In this document: piece after piece, positions 10,127 to 18,248 of the stretch
Numbering within the stretch: the stretch's first letter is position 1
Layout: each line of letters begins with the position of its first letter
Assembly (NCBI GenBank): GCA_963725255.1
Contig: CAVRXV010000017.1
Coordinates: 124,001-188,000, forward strand
Direction of reading: 5' to 3'
Source: JAIEPX01 sp963725255
Lineage (GTDB): Bacteria > Pseudomonadota > Gammaproteobacteria > JAIEPX01
DNA length: 64,000 nucleotides
The notes under the pieces: model-generated
Database searches by the model: none
The model's input: the letters and a program-made list of their open reading frames with translations, nothing else
What the model was told of the DNA's origin: nothing
Translations under genes and position numbers: made by a program

Positions 10127-10258
10127 AATGCACCTATTTACAATTCAATTTCGACACCATTTTCAAATAAAAAAATTTACGTTTTTCTATAGGAGTTTGA
10201 TGATTATTGGAATCATCAAATCTACTTTGAAACATGATAACAGTTTTGAGATCATAGT

Positions 10259-11779
10259 CTATACAGTACTGAACTCAATACCCTGAGCTAATGGCAATTC
10301 CTGCCCACCATTAATAGTGTTCGTTTGACGTCTCATATAGGCTTTCCAACTGTCGGAGCCGGCCTCACGACCACCACCGGTATCTTTTTCTCCACCAAAA
10401 GCCCCGCCGATCTCTGCACCCGACGTTCCCACGTTGATGTTCGCAATACCACAATCACTTCCAACAGCCGACATAAATTGCTCAGCGCGCATGACAGATT
10501 CTGTGAATAATGCCGAGGATAAACCGTAATTAACTTCATTATGCCATCTAATCGCGTCATTAAAATCTTGATACGTCATCAGATATAATATCGGCGCAAA
10601 AGTTTCTCGATGCACAACCGCCCAATCGTGATGTGCTTTGATGATAGTGGGTTCAACAAAAAATCCGGAGCCATCGATAACATTACCCCCGTACAAAATC
10701 TCTCCACTCAACCCCGCAACTTCTCGCAAAGTCGCTACATAACGATCACGCGCAGCGGCATCAATGACTGGCCCCAATAAAGTATTTTCTTGCAAAGGAT
10801 CACCAATTTTAATTTGCGTATACGCTGACAATAATCCTTGAAGTAATTCATGATAACGACTCTGATGAACAAAAACGCGACGAGTTGTTGTGCATCGTTG
10901 ACCTGCAGTACCCACTGCACCAAAAACTATAGACGGTATCGCTTTTTTCAAGTCAGCAGTCTCATCAACAATCACCGCATTATTGCCACTTAATTCCAAC
11001 AGACTTTTTCCTAATCTTTCTCCAACCCAAACGCCTACTTTACGTCCCACAGCACTCGAACCGGTAAATGAAATTAACGGCAAACGTCGATCACGAACCA
11101 TCTGTTCACTTAAATCTAAATTATCAGTGATGAATAAATTAAATACACCTTGAAACCCTTTTTTCTCCATCACACGATTACACAAGTGCTGAACAGCGAT
11201 AGCGCACAACGGCGTTTTAGGAGAGGGTTTCCAAACAACAGTATTTCCACACACCGCTGCTAAAAATGCATTCCAAGCCCATACCGCGACGGGGAAATTA
11301 AATGCAGTGATAATGCCCACGGGACCCAAAGGATGCCATTGTTCCATCAAACGATGTTTTGGACGTTCTGAAGGTATTGTTTTTCCGTACAACATGCGTG
11401 ATTGCCCCACGGCGAAATCCGCCATATCAATCATCTCTTGAACTTCACCATCACCTTCAACTTTGATTTTTCCGGTCTCAAGAGATACTAAGGTCCCTAA
11501 ATAATCTTTATTTTCTCGTAATGAATCTGCTATGGCCCGTATTATTTCACCGCGCTGTGGGGCTGGAACAGTTCGCCACTGCTCAAAAGCGGCTGTTGCA
11601 CTTGAGACTACATGCTCATAATCCTGAGGGCTTGTTGAATTGACCGCCGCGATTACCTCTTCGTTGGCAGGATTGATAGACTCTAGCCTAATACCCTCTT
11701 CGGTTTCAGACCACCAACGCGAACCCGTTGATGCGCCCGAATTGATGGGTTTAATACCCAATTCCTGCAAAACTGCCAT
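10259..11779 (-). CDS. aldehyde dehydrogenase, ALDH7-like (aminoadipate-semialdehyde / piperideine-6-carboxylate dehydrogenase)
   Basis: NAD(P)-dependent aldehyde dehydrogenase, 506 aa. Motifs: GIITAFNFPVAVWAWN and VWKPSPKTPL (cofactor binding), LISFTGSSAVGRKVG, the general base Glu in LLELSGNNAVI, and the nucleophile Cys in GTAGQRCTTTRR. The C-terminal GAEIGGAFGGEKDTGGGREAG is typical of the ALDH7/AmaB group that oxidises alpha-aminoadipate semialdehyde in lysine breakdown. That subfamily call rests on remembered motifs, not a search. AAAAAGGAG lies upstream of the ATG. There are no operon partners. Confidence 0.88.
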   Translation of the reverse strand: MAVLQELGIKPINSGASTGSRWWSETEEGIRLESINPANEEVIAAVNSTSPQDYEHVVSSATAAFEQWRTVPAPQRGEIIRAIADSLRENKDYLGTLVSLETGKIKVEGDGEVQEMIDMADFAVGQSRMLYGKTIPSERPKHRLMEQWHPLGPVGIITAFNFPVAVWAWNAFLAAVCGNTVVWKPSPKTPLCAIAVQHLCNRVMEKKGFQGVFNLFITDNLDLSEQMVRDRRLPLISFTGSSAVGRKVGVWVGERLGKSLLELSGNNAVIVDETADLKKAIPSIVFGAVGTAGQRCTTTRRVFVHQSRYHELLQGLLSAYTQIKIGDPLQENTLLGPVIDAAARDRYVATLREVAGLSGEILYGGNVIDGSGFFVEPTIIKAHHDWAVVHRETFAPILYLMTYQDFNDAIRWHNEVNYGLSSALFTESVMRAEQFMSAVGSDCGIANINVGTSGAEIGGAFGGEKDTGGGREAGSDSWKAYMRRQTNTINGGQELPLAQGIEFSTV

Positions 11780-11985
11780 ATAAAACTCCTTTTTTATCCC
11801 AGCCAGTCAAATATCAAAAATATATGGCAGTTTAACACCGGCTCCTGGCTAAGGAAAATCATTCGTGAAAGGAAGATCTTCTAAATGAGGGGGATCTCTC
11901 CACTGAACGAGAACCCTTCTGCATTGCAAAACACCCCAAACATTGCTATTTTTATAACTGAGACAAACGACCGTAAGAAGTGAAA

Positions 11986-12867
11986 ATGAGCGCATTGAAA
12001 CAACTGACCAAAGTAAGCAAGCTTGGGAAAACCGAGTTGCGAGAAATCCGCAAACTTGTTGATATCTGTAAGAAAGCGGACGGTTTTGAAACAAAATTTT
12101 ACTACAACATACTTAAAGATCGTCGCATACCTGAATTCGATGATTTCTTTTATTTTCTAAACGGTAATCTAGTTGGATACCTCGCCATTTTTTGTTTTAA
12201 AGAAAATGAAGCCGAAGTCAGCGCTTGTGTTCATCCCAAAAATCGCCATCAAGGAATTTTTAAACGTTTATTTGATGAAGCAATCGATGAATTAGGTCGA
12301 CGTGGCATTCAAGATGCGCTGTTGTTAGTTCAACACGGATCTGAACCTGCAGAAACAATTTGTAAACACTACAATGCTACTTTTTCACATGCTGAACTTG
12401 AAATGACATCAAAACGGTTCGTAGAAATTCCTGATTTACCTCTCGTGGAACTTCGTGACGTGACTAAAGACGATGCGATGGAATTAGCACGCATCGACGC
12501 AGCCGGTTTTGACACCGACTTCAACAAAATGGTTTATCGCTTTTTAAGTGGCATGAGTGAAAAAGATCGCACGGTATGGATGGCAACTCACAACGGTGAA
12601 AATATCGGAAAAGTGCATGTTCGTTTTGATGATGATGGTAGAGGCTATATTCACGACCTCTGTGTTCCACCAGAGCATCGACGAAAAAAATATGCAACCT
12701 CCATGGTTCAAGCGTGTTTAATTAAAATGAAAAAAATGGGATTCAGAGGCATTTATCTTGATGTTGAAGCTTCCAATCCCAATGCAGTTCAACTCTACTC
12801 AAAGTGCGGCTTTGAAATTTCTGCAACTCATGATTTTTGGCGTTACACAACAGCGTCACGTCCTTAA
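11986..12867 (+). CDS. tandem GNAT-domain N-acetyltransferase
   Basis: Two acetyl-CoA-dependent GNAT folds in one chain (about 293 aa). The N-terminal copy has ACVHPKNRHQGIFKRLFDEA (coenzyme A loop R/Q-x-x-G), and the C-terminal copy has DLCVPPEHRRKKYATSMVQA followed by LDVEASNPNAVQLYSKCGF. The double-GNAT arrangement resembles MshD-like enzymes, but the substrate cannot be told. I chose ATG 11986 because AAGAAG lies 5 bases upstream; GTG at 11980 in the same frame is an alternative. A REPIN starts at the first base after the stop codon. Confidence 0.82.
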   Translation: MSALKQLTKVSKLGKTELREIRKLVDICKKADGFETKFYYNILKDRRIPEFDDFFYFLNGNLVGYLAIFCFKENEAEVSACVHPKNRHQGIFKRLFDEAIDELGRRGIQDALLLVQHGSEPAETICKHYNATFSHAELEMTSKRFVEIPDLPLVELRDVTKDDAMELARIDAAGFDTDFNKMVYRFLSGMSEKDRTVWMATHNGENIGKVHVRFDDDGRGYIHDLCVPPEHRRKKYATSMVQACLIKMKKMGFRGIYLDVEASNPNAVQLYSKCGFEISATHDFWRYTTASRP

Positions 12868-12931
12868 GGTGTCAGATCTAAGATCAATACATTCACCTAC
12901 TCCTCAAAGTATTGATCTTAGATCTGACACC
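12868..12931. repeat. REPIN-like palindrome, type 1, at the 5' end of the TTL-like gene
   Basis: Inverted arms of 23 bp (GGTGTCAGATCTAAGATCAA inward) at 12868-12890 and 12909-12931 around an 18-bp centre. It begins immediately after the GNAT stop and is read through in frame by the next gene. Confidence 0.88.
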
Positions 12932-13900
12932 ATTCCTAAGCAAACATTCCATTTCACAATTCAAGACCCAACTCGCTTTAATATTCGAAAAAACCTCTTA
13001 TTAAAGAGCTTTACAGAAGTAAAAGAAGGAGAAAATGCTGATTTTTCTGATCTAAATATCGGCGCAAATGATATCGCATTGCAGAAACTAGAATATAAAA
13101 ACTTACTGGCCAATTTATTACACAACGCAAATTGTTTTTTCGCGCCACTAACCTATGCCATCAACGATAGTAATTTTGCACAAGTGCTTGCCCTGTTACA
13201 GAAAAAATATGCTAACAGCGATTACACCTGGATTTTCAAGCCCGCGACTCTCAACAACGGTCAAGGAATTAAATTATTCGCACACATAGATGATATTGTT
13301 CTACATTACCAAACACAGCAACGCTTAGGTGGCGATTTTGTCATTCAGCAATATATCGACAACCCGAATCTACTCGATGGCCACAAATACACACTTCGAC
13401 TCTACGTGATCCTAACAAACTATGCAGGCTACCAACTGTATGAACACGGCTACTATAATATAGGCCGACAAAAATACCCTGGTAAAAAAAATTTCGGTGA
13501 TTTAAGTGCACATCTCACCAACGAACATCTGACAGAACCACTACCCAACGTCATACAAATGCCCACCAGTATCGTCCCAGAATTTCATATTCTAATGCCA
13601 CAAATTAAATCGATTGTAGAGCAAACCATGCAAGCCTTTGCCCAATCAACCCCAGAATATTTTGCTCCCACCCAACATAAAGCCTTCGACATCCTCGGCT
13701 TTGATTTCCTTCTCGACGACACCATGCAACTCTGGCTCTTAGAAATTAACCACGGTCCTTGGTTCCCAACCACAGAACCACATAATTTGCAGCAGCATTT
13801 GTTCAACGCGTTCTGGCAATATCTAGTCGATGATTTTGCAATTCCAATTGCGACGCCGAAGTACAGAAGTACAAAAATCAACGGTATACGACCATACTGA
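12869..13900 (+). CDS. tubulin-tyrosine-ligase-like (TTL, ATP-grasp) protein
   Basis: ATP-grasp amino-acid ligase of the tubulin-tyrosine-ligase type. Recognisable pieces in order: FHFTIQDPTRFNIRKN (start of the domain), WIFKPATLNNGQGIKLF (ATP-binding), FVIQQYIDNPNLLDGHKYTL followed by RLYVILT, and FDILGFDFLLDDTMQLWLLE followed by INHGP (metal ligands D, E and N). TTL enzymes add amino acids to the tails of proteins such as tubulin, so a host target is possible (inference). The frame is open from 12758 inside the GNAT gene, but there is no in-frame ATG between the REPIN and the domain. GTG 12869, inside the repeat arm, is the most plausible start (343 aa); the native 5' end may be lost. Near the 3' end, 13850-13862 (GCGACGCCGAAGT) matches the end of the short element family. 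Confidence 0.7.
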   Translation: MSDLRSIHSPTPQSIDLRSDTIPKQTFHFTIQDPTRFNIRKNLLLKSFTEVKEGENADFSDLNIGANDIALQKLEYKNLLANLLHNANCFFAPLTYAINDSNFAQVLALLQKKYANSDYTWIFKPATLNNGQGIKLFAHIDDIVLHYQTQQRLGGDFVIQQYIDNPNLLDGHKYTLRLYVILTNYAGYQLYEHGYYNIGRQKYPGKKNFGDLSAHLTNEHLTEPLPNVIQMPTSIVPEFHILMPQIKSIVEQTMQAFAQSTPEYFAPTQHKAFDILGFDFLLDDTMQLWLLEINHGPWFPTTEPHNLQQHLFNAFWQYLVDDFAIPIATPKYRSTKINGIRPY

Positions 13901-14064
13901 CGACTTACGGCCATAAAAAGCCATACAATCCAGCATTCGTCCATTTTTTGCCCTTTTATGAGCTTTAAATATGGGATCAGAATGCCCCCCCCTTTCATCT
14001 ACTACAAACTCATTCACACGATATTTGCTATAATTTAATACGGGTGGAAGGATGGTGAATTTTT

Positions 14065-14574
14065 ATGACGCTATATATTATAACTATTGTAGCTTTTTTA
14101 GGACTTTGTCTCAGTGCTCTCGCTAACTCAGAAAATCCTGAAACCAATGATAAACAGCCATTTAATGCCCTCGAAAAAATTCAAACTAACGGAGAAAGCG
14201 TGTTTATTTTTAACCCACGCACTCTGCGCTGGTACGCTTATGACCGTGATGGCTATCTAGTAAAATCGGGTCATGGCTCTGGTGGTCGTGATTATTGCAA
14301 TGATATTCAAGAACCCTGTAGAACTCCAGTAGGCACATTTTATGTTGATAACTTAGGTGATGCTGATTGTTTATCCGAAGAATTACCCAACCTAGGACGT
14401 GCACCCATGCCCTATTGCATGCATGTAACAGGCGACTTCTCTATACATGGTTTTAGCTCAGTGCCTAATTATAATGCTAGTCATGGCTGCATTCGAGTCG
14501 AGCCCTCAGAAGCGAAATGGCTAGAAGATAATGTTATAGACTACGGCACAAAAGTTATTGTTCTACCTTACTGA
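14065..14574 (+). CDS. L,D-transpeptidase (YkuD-fold) family protein
   Basis: Exported protein of 169 aa. A hydrophobic N-terminus (YIITIVAFLGLCLSALA) looks like a signal peptide cleaved near residue 21. The YkuD catalytic motif is present: SIHGFSSVPNYNASHGCIRV, with the catalytic Cys in SHGCIRV and its upstream His. L,D-transpeptidases crosslink peptidoglycan or attach lipoproteins to it in the periplasm. The domain is compact, without a LysM or peptidoglycan-binding extension. AAGGAT lies about 12 bases before the ATG, which is rather far. Confidence 0.85.
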   Translation: MTLYIITIVAFLGLCLSALANSENPETNDKQPFNALEKIQTNGESVFIFNPRTLRWYAYDRDGYLVKSGHGSGGRDYCNDIQEPCRTPVGTFYVDNLGDADCLSEELPNLGRAPMPYCMHVTGDFSIHGFSSVPNYNASHGCIRVEPSEAKWLEDNVIDYGTKVIVLPY

Positions 14575-14611
14575 AAAAGTAAAGAGGGGGGTCAAGTCCT
14601 GAATAAAACTT

Positions 14612-14859
14612 GGCGTCGCGTCTTGAGTTGTTATAGGTTTTGCAAATTCGGTATTAAATTTATTTTATCATGCCTGTATATTAATTTAGTATTAATGTTT
14701 ACAGATTTTTGCAGCTTGATCACCAAGAAAGTCACTAGATGTCATTTCTGTTTAGACATGAACGATGAATTCTCCAAGAATATTTGCATTTTTCATGTCC
14801 TTTCTACTTCGATATAATATCGAATTTCCAAAACCTATAACAACTCAAGACGCGACGCC
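14612..14859. mobile_element. MITE-like element, long version (copy A1)
   Basis: A 248-bp element with perfect 30-bp terminal inverted repeats (GGCGTCGCGTCTTGAG outward), and inverted similarity continuing inward for about 10 more bases. It has no credible coding capacity. It has exactly the length of the copy at 19380-19627 and shares its interior, including a conserved stretch around TTTTTGCAGCTTG. A TATAAT-containing sequence sits near the right end. Confidence 0.88.
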
Positions 14860-15510
14860 GAAGTGATTTCTTTCTCCTTTCTCCCTCTGAATGGGAGAAA
14901 GTGTCTCCACCCCCAGTCTCACTCAAGTTTATGAGCAAAAATGCTCACGTCTGCTATCCATGAGTGGCTATGCTAGTGAAAACACTTCATGGCAATCCTT
15001 ACGGATTGGCACTCTTGTGCTCAGCCCTAAATCTCCCTGCAACTCACTCTAACAAAGGAAATATATCACTGGGGGATGAGTTTTTCAAAACTGCTTTCAA
15101 AATATTCTCCTTATATTTTAGCAAGCATACTCATTATTAAGTGAGTTGCAATTTAAGTATAGCTCAATCTCTGATAATGACAAAGTGTGTTCTAATAACA
15201 TAATTTCATGAAGCAGATCTAAGTCTGATGCATTCATATTGATCTCGTCATTGTCTTTCTTCGTTGCTATTACTGTTATTTTCACTATAGAAAATAACTG
15301 CAGAGTTCTTAGTTTTTTAGAAGAGAGAAGGTATCAGATCTAATATCAGTGCTTCGATATATTTAGCAGTTAGCAGATCGAGTATTGATCATAGATCTGC
15401 CCCCTTCTTATGGCATCTTTCCCTTTTTATACACTACAATGACATTGTTACTAATATGTTCTGAGTAACCGACGCCCATATTTCTGAAGTAAACAAAGGA
15501 GGTCATTTCA
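14860..15510. other. non-coding stretch with small repeats
   Basis: About 650 bases without a credible gene. It holds a degraded type-1 REPIN (arms at 15330-15349 and about 15382-15403, with several mismatches) and an 11-bp inverted pair TGCAACTCACT (15038-15048) / AGTGAGTTGCA (15140-15150) bounding a 113-bp AT-rich segment that may be another small element. The end carries AAAGGAGG, the ribosome-binding site of the next gene. Confidence 0.5.
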
Positions 15511-15801
15511 ATGGTTACTGCACTGCAGGTTACATGTATAAAAAGAGATAAACCTAGTTTACTAGGTATCCGTAATGGACACATATCCCATGTTGGTGGT
15601 GTCTCTAATGGCCTGATATGGAGCCATACCACTCAGGAAGCAATAGATAACATTCGTCTTGGATATTACTCATATTTTGTAAAGATTAATTTTACTATTG
15701 CTCAAGTTGAAATCGCTACAAATAATGGAATTATGTACTTAAGAACTAACAAAGATGGCTTATTAACAGATAATCTGTCGTCTTTACCGGAATGCCCATA
15801 A
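15511..15801 (+). CDS. DUF3892 domain-containing protein
   Basis: Small protein of 96 aa that fits the DUF3892 family. It starts with an Ile/Val-rich beta strand (VTCIKRD) and an I-x-x-V-G-G turn, and ends with the family signature YLRTNKDGLLTDNLSSLPEC. Its function is unknown; members are often found near phage or mobile regions. AAAGGAGGTC precedes the ATG at good spacing, so it is probably expressed. It stands alone between repeats. Confidence 0.75.
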   Translation: MVTALQVTCIKRDKPSLLGIRNGHISHVGGVSNGLIWSHTTQEAIDNIRLGYYSYFVKINFTIAQVEIATNNGIMYLRTNKDGLLTDNLSSLPECP

Positions 15802-15860
15802 CTATGATGTTTAAAGAGGGGAGGGGGTCAAATCTTGACAAGCACCAAGATGAAAAAGAT

Positions 15861-15946
15861 GGGGTCAGGTCTAACATTGAAACTAGCTTTACCTCGTGGA
15901 CTTCCGCTGAGTGCGAGACTAATGTTTCAATGTTAGACCTGACCCC
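15861..15946. repeat. REPIN-like palindrome, type 2
   Basis: Perfect 23-bp inverted arms (GGGGTCAGGTCTAACATTGA inward) at 15861-15883 and 15924-15946, spacer 40 bp. The arms follow the same plan as type 1 (GGxGTCAGrTCTaA) but with a different inner part. A degraded half copy lies near 16785-16822. The right side abuts a truncated transposase fragment. Confidence 0.85.
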
Positions 15947-15951
15947 ATTCT

Positions 15952-16074
15952 TCACATATAAAACGTTGCGTTGCTAATTCCATTTTCTCGACAGATATCA
16001 ACGACTGAAACTCCGCTTTCTGCTTGTTTCAATAAGTTAAATATCTGTGATTCTGCAAACTTAGATTTTCTCAT
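15952..16074 (-). pseudogene. IS3-family transposase OrfA, N-terminal fragment
   Basis: Reading from ATG 16074 on the minus strand (GAGGAG upstream) gives MRKSKFAESQIFNLLKQAES followed by GVSVVDICRENGISNATFYM and a stop, 40 codons. This is the helix-turn-helix start of an IS3-family (IS407-like) OrfA, which should continue after ATFY with a Lys-Trp-Lys stretch. The homology ends a few bases from the type-2 REPIN, so the rest of the IS has been lost at that junction. It is not related to the intact IS3 element at 16921. Confidence 0.7.
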
Positions 16075-16232
16075 CGTAAAACTCCTCGAGCACTATTTTG
16101 CAATAAAAATTCTACTTTTAAACGGACCAATTATAATGGGGGATTACCTTGAAGTTCGCTTAAATCATATATATGTACTATACATGAAGATGTAGGAATT
16201 AATATCTGGGTTATTTTTGAGAGGCTCAAATA

Positions 16233-16730
16233 ATGTTTAAATTTAGAATTGAAAAAAAGGAGAAGTACGATTCAGGCTATGATATGATTTTTCCTGAGAA
16301 AATTGATAAAATGATAGATGAAAAATATTCCGAATCTGCAGACTATACTCGAATATTATCTGAAATATGTAGAAAGATGGCGTTTGCAGTGGGATCTATC
16401 TATTGGTTTTTATGGAGTTATTTCCATATACATTTTTTTATTGTTATTTTCGGATTTTTTTCACTACTTCTTTTCTTTCTTTTAGATGCTGTTCAATATT
16501 ATAATGGATACAAGAACTGTGAAAGACAAGCTAGGAGATTTGAAAAAAATAGAGATAGAAACCATAATACTGAGGAGGATTATGAGGATGATCTATATTT
16601 TCATGACCCCATTGATTTACCTTTTCGGCTTAAATTGGTATCTCTCTCGATTGCTTCGGTTTTATTGATAATCGGATTTTTTATAGCTGTATATCAATGT
16701 TTATGTGTTGGTATCTGTTACCCTAAATAG
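16233..16730 (+). CDS. hypothetical small membrane protein
   Basis: A 165-aa protein with no family I recognise. A charged N-terminus (about 45 aa) leads into two close membrane spans (about residues 49-86, very aromatic: IYWFLWSYFHIHFFIVIFGF), then an acidic, Asn/Arg-rich loop (NRDRNHNTEEDYEDDLYF) and a third span near the C-terminus (LVSLSIASVLLIIGFFIAVY). GAGAGG is upstream of the ATG. The very AT-rich codon usage suggests an accessory gene. Confidence 0.6.
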   Translation: MFKFRIEKKEKYDSGYDMIFPEKIDKMIDEKYSESADYTRILSEICRKMAFAVGSIYWFLWSYFHIHFFIVIFGFFSLLLFFLLDAVQYYNGYKNCERQARRFEKNRDRNHNTEEDYEDDLYFHDPIDLPFRLKLVSLSIASVLLIIGFFIAVYQCLCVGICYPK

Positions 16731-16836
16731 AGATTTTTTGAAAGATCCCAATAATCTCTTCAGCATTTCTTGAAGAATTGTGACATGTCTAACATTGAAA
16801 AATTGTCTCGCACTCTGCATTGAATAATAAGAATAT

Positions 16837-16920
16837 GGGGTCGCGCCTTAAGTTGTGAAAGGTCACAAATTCGATATTAAATTTATGCTATCATTTCTAT
16901 GTGTTCACATAATATAGGTT
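16837..16920. mobile_element. degraded long MITE copy, interrupted by an IS3 element
   Basis: The left part (GGTCGCGCCTTAAGTTGTG, then AATTCGATATTAAATTTATG) aligns with the start of copies A1 and A2. Across the IS3 insertion the alignment resumes at 18160 (TTCTAGCAGGCTT, then TCATCAAGATGG) and fades by about 18240. So this is one older A-type copy split by the IS. Confidence 0.65.
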
Positions 16921-16952
16921 TGATCTGCTCCCGATTTCGTGGACACCAACCT

Positions 16953-17813
16953 CTAACAAGCATACATTAATTCATATTGAGCAGGCGTGTTGTAATTTAT
17001 CGTAGAATGCCTACGTTGTCTATTGTAAAAAACCTCAATATATTCAAAAATAACTCTCTTTGCCTCCTCTCTCATTTTAAAGCTTTCATGGTGCGTGCAC
17101 TCAACTTTCAGTGTGTGAAAAAAGCTTTCTACTACCGCATTATCCCAGCAGTTCTCTTTTCGACTCATACTGCATTCAATATCATTATCCTTCAATAATC
17201 CCTGATATTCATTCGCTGCATACTGACTTCCACGATCAGAATGTAACAATACTCCACCCGATATTTTTCGCTTAAATAACGCCATTCTTAAAGCATTCAG
17301 CGTGATATCTTCTTTCATCCTGCTATCCATCGACCACCCTATGATTTTCCTAGAAAATAAATCCATGATCACCGATAAATACAACCATCCTTCCATCGTC
17401 GGAATATACGTAATATCAGAGACCCAGCGCTGATTTGGTTTATTAGCGGTAAACTCTCGATTTAATTTATTATCACTTATGGGTTTACTATGATTTGAAT
17501 CCGTCGTCATTTTAAATTTCCTTTTCGTTTTCGCTCTTATGCCATAATGCTGCATCAGCCTTAAAACTCGGTTTTTTCCGAGTGTTTTTAATTCTGCACG
17601 TAGATCATAGTATATGCGACGATAGCCATACGTCTCTCGACTTCTTTCATGACTCTCACGGATCTTTAACAATAATTGCTGATTCGATTCTTCTCGATCG
17701 CTCACAGGTCGTGATAACCACGCATAAAAGCCGCTTCGGCTTATTTCTAAAACTTGACACAGGATATTAATCGAGTGTTCTTTGCGCTTCTCTTCCACAA
17801 ATTGATACTTCAT
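16953..17813 (-). CDS. IS3-family transposase OrfB (DDE integrase)
   Basis: A 286-aa integrase-core protein. An N-terminal HTH_21-type region (YGYRRIYYDLR) is followed by the rve domain, with the catalytic D in WVSDITYIPT, the second D in LLHSDRGSQY and the E in NAVVESFFHTLK (D-D-35-E). The C-terminal YNRQRRHSTINYNTPAQYE is typical of IS3. It overlaps orfA by four bases (ATGA). In this family the functional transposase is an OrfAB fusion made by a -1 frameshift, and the A-rich run in the last part of orfA (AAAAAAG) is a candidate slip site. Confidence 0.95.
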   Translation of the reverse strand: MKYQFVEEKRKEHSINILCQVLEISRSGFYAWLSRPVSDREESNQQLLLKIRESHERSRETYGYRRIYYDLRAELKTLGKNRVLRLMQHYGIRAKTKRKFKMTTDSNHSKPISDNKLNREFTANKPNQRWVSDITYIPTMEGWLYLSVIMDLFSRKIIGWSMDSRMKEDITLNALRMALFKRKISGGVLLHSDRGSQYAANEYQGLLKDNDIECSMSRKENCWDNAVVESFFHTLKVECTHHESFKMREEAKRVIFEYIEVFYNRQRRHSTINYNTPAQYELMYAC

Positions 17814-18094
17814 TTCAATTCGTTCGCAAAGAACTTTGCGGCCTTTTTTAATATGTCGCGCTCCTCCTTCAAGCGCAATATCTCCATCTTTAATCGTCGA
17901 TTCTCTTCTACAACATCTACCTGGCTTTCACCAACGGTCTCTTGGGTCTGATCGTTACGATGCTGATTAATCCATGAATAGAGAGTGACCTGGTGTATCC
18001 CTAAGTCTCTCGCTGTTTTAGCATATGGCTGCGGTGACGACAGTGCTAATTTCACTGCCTCTGCTCGAAATAGTTTGTCCGCTTTCCTTTTCAT
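17810..18094 (-). CDS. IS3-family transposase OrfA (HTH and leucine zipper)
   Basis: A 94-aa protein. The N-terminal helix-turn-helix (RAEAVKLALSSPQPYAKTAR then DLGIHQVTLYSW) recognises the IS ends, and the C-terminal coiled coil (VVEENRRLKMEILRLKEERD) mediates multimer formation. It is the partner of the overlapping OrfB, and both lie inside the bounds of the IS3 element. Confidence 0.93.
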   Translation of the reverse strand: MKRKADKLFRAEAVKLALSSPQPYAKTARDLGIHQVTLYSWINQHRNDQTQETVGESQVDVVEENRRLKMEILRLKEERDILKKAAKFFANELK

Positions 18095-18248
18095 CTTGAC
18101 ACCTCTTTGATTCCCTTAAGTTTATCAAACTTAGTGTCCTTTGAAACGGGGTCAGATCAGTTCTAGCAGGCTTATTCATCAAGATGGATTTTTTCATTTT
18201 GTGAACGAATATGGAAATAGTTGGGGATAGATACATAACTTATAATTA

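Larger units (their letters stand above)
16921..18159 (-). mobile_element. IS3-family insertion sequence, complete
   Basis: 1239 bp carrying orfA and orfB. Imperfect terminal inverted repeats start with TG and end with CA: TGATCTGCTCCCGATTTCGT at the left, and the complement of the right end reads TGATCTGACCCCGTTTCAAA. It is flanked by a 3-bp direct repeat GTT (16918-16920 and 18160-18162), as expected for IS3 transposition. Intact frames and a visible target duplication suggest a fairly recent insertion. Confidence 0.9.

Noticed and set aside
12758..12868. In-frame upstream extension of the TTL-like gene into the GNAT gene
   Set aside because: The extension is the GNAT coding sequence in another frame and passes through the REPIN; no ribosome site precedes the ATG at 12758.
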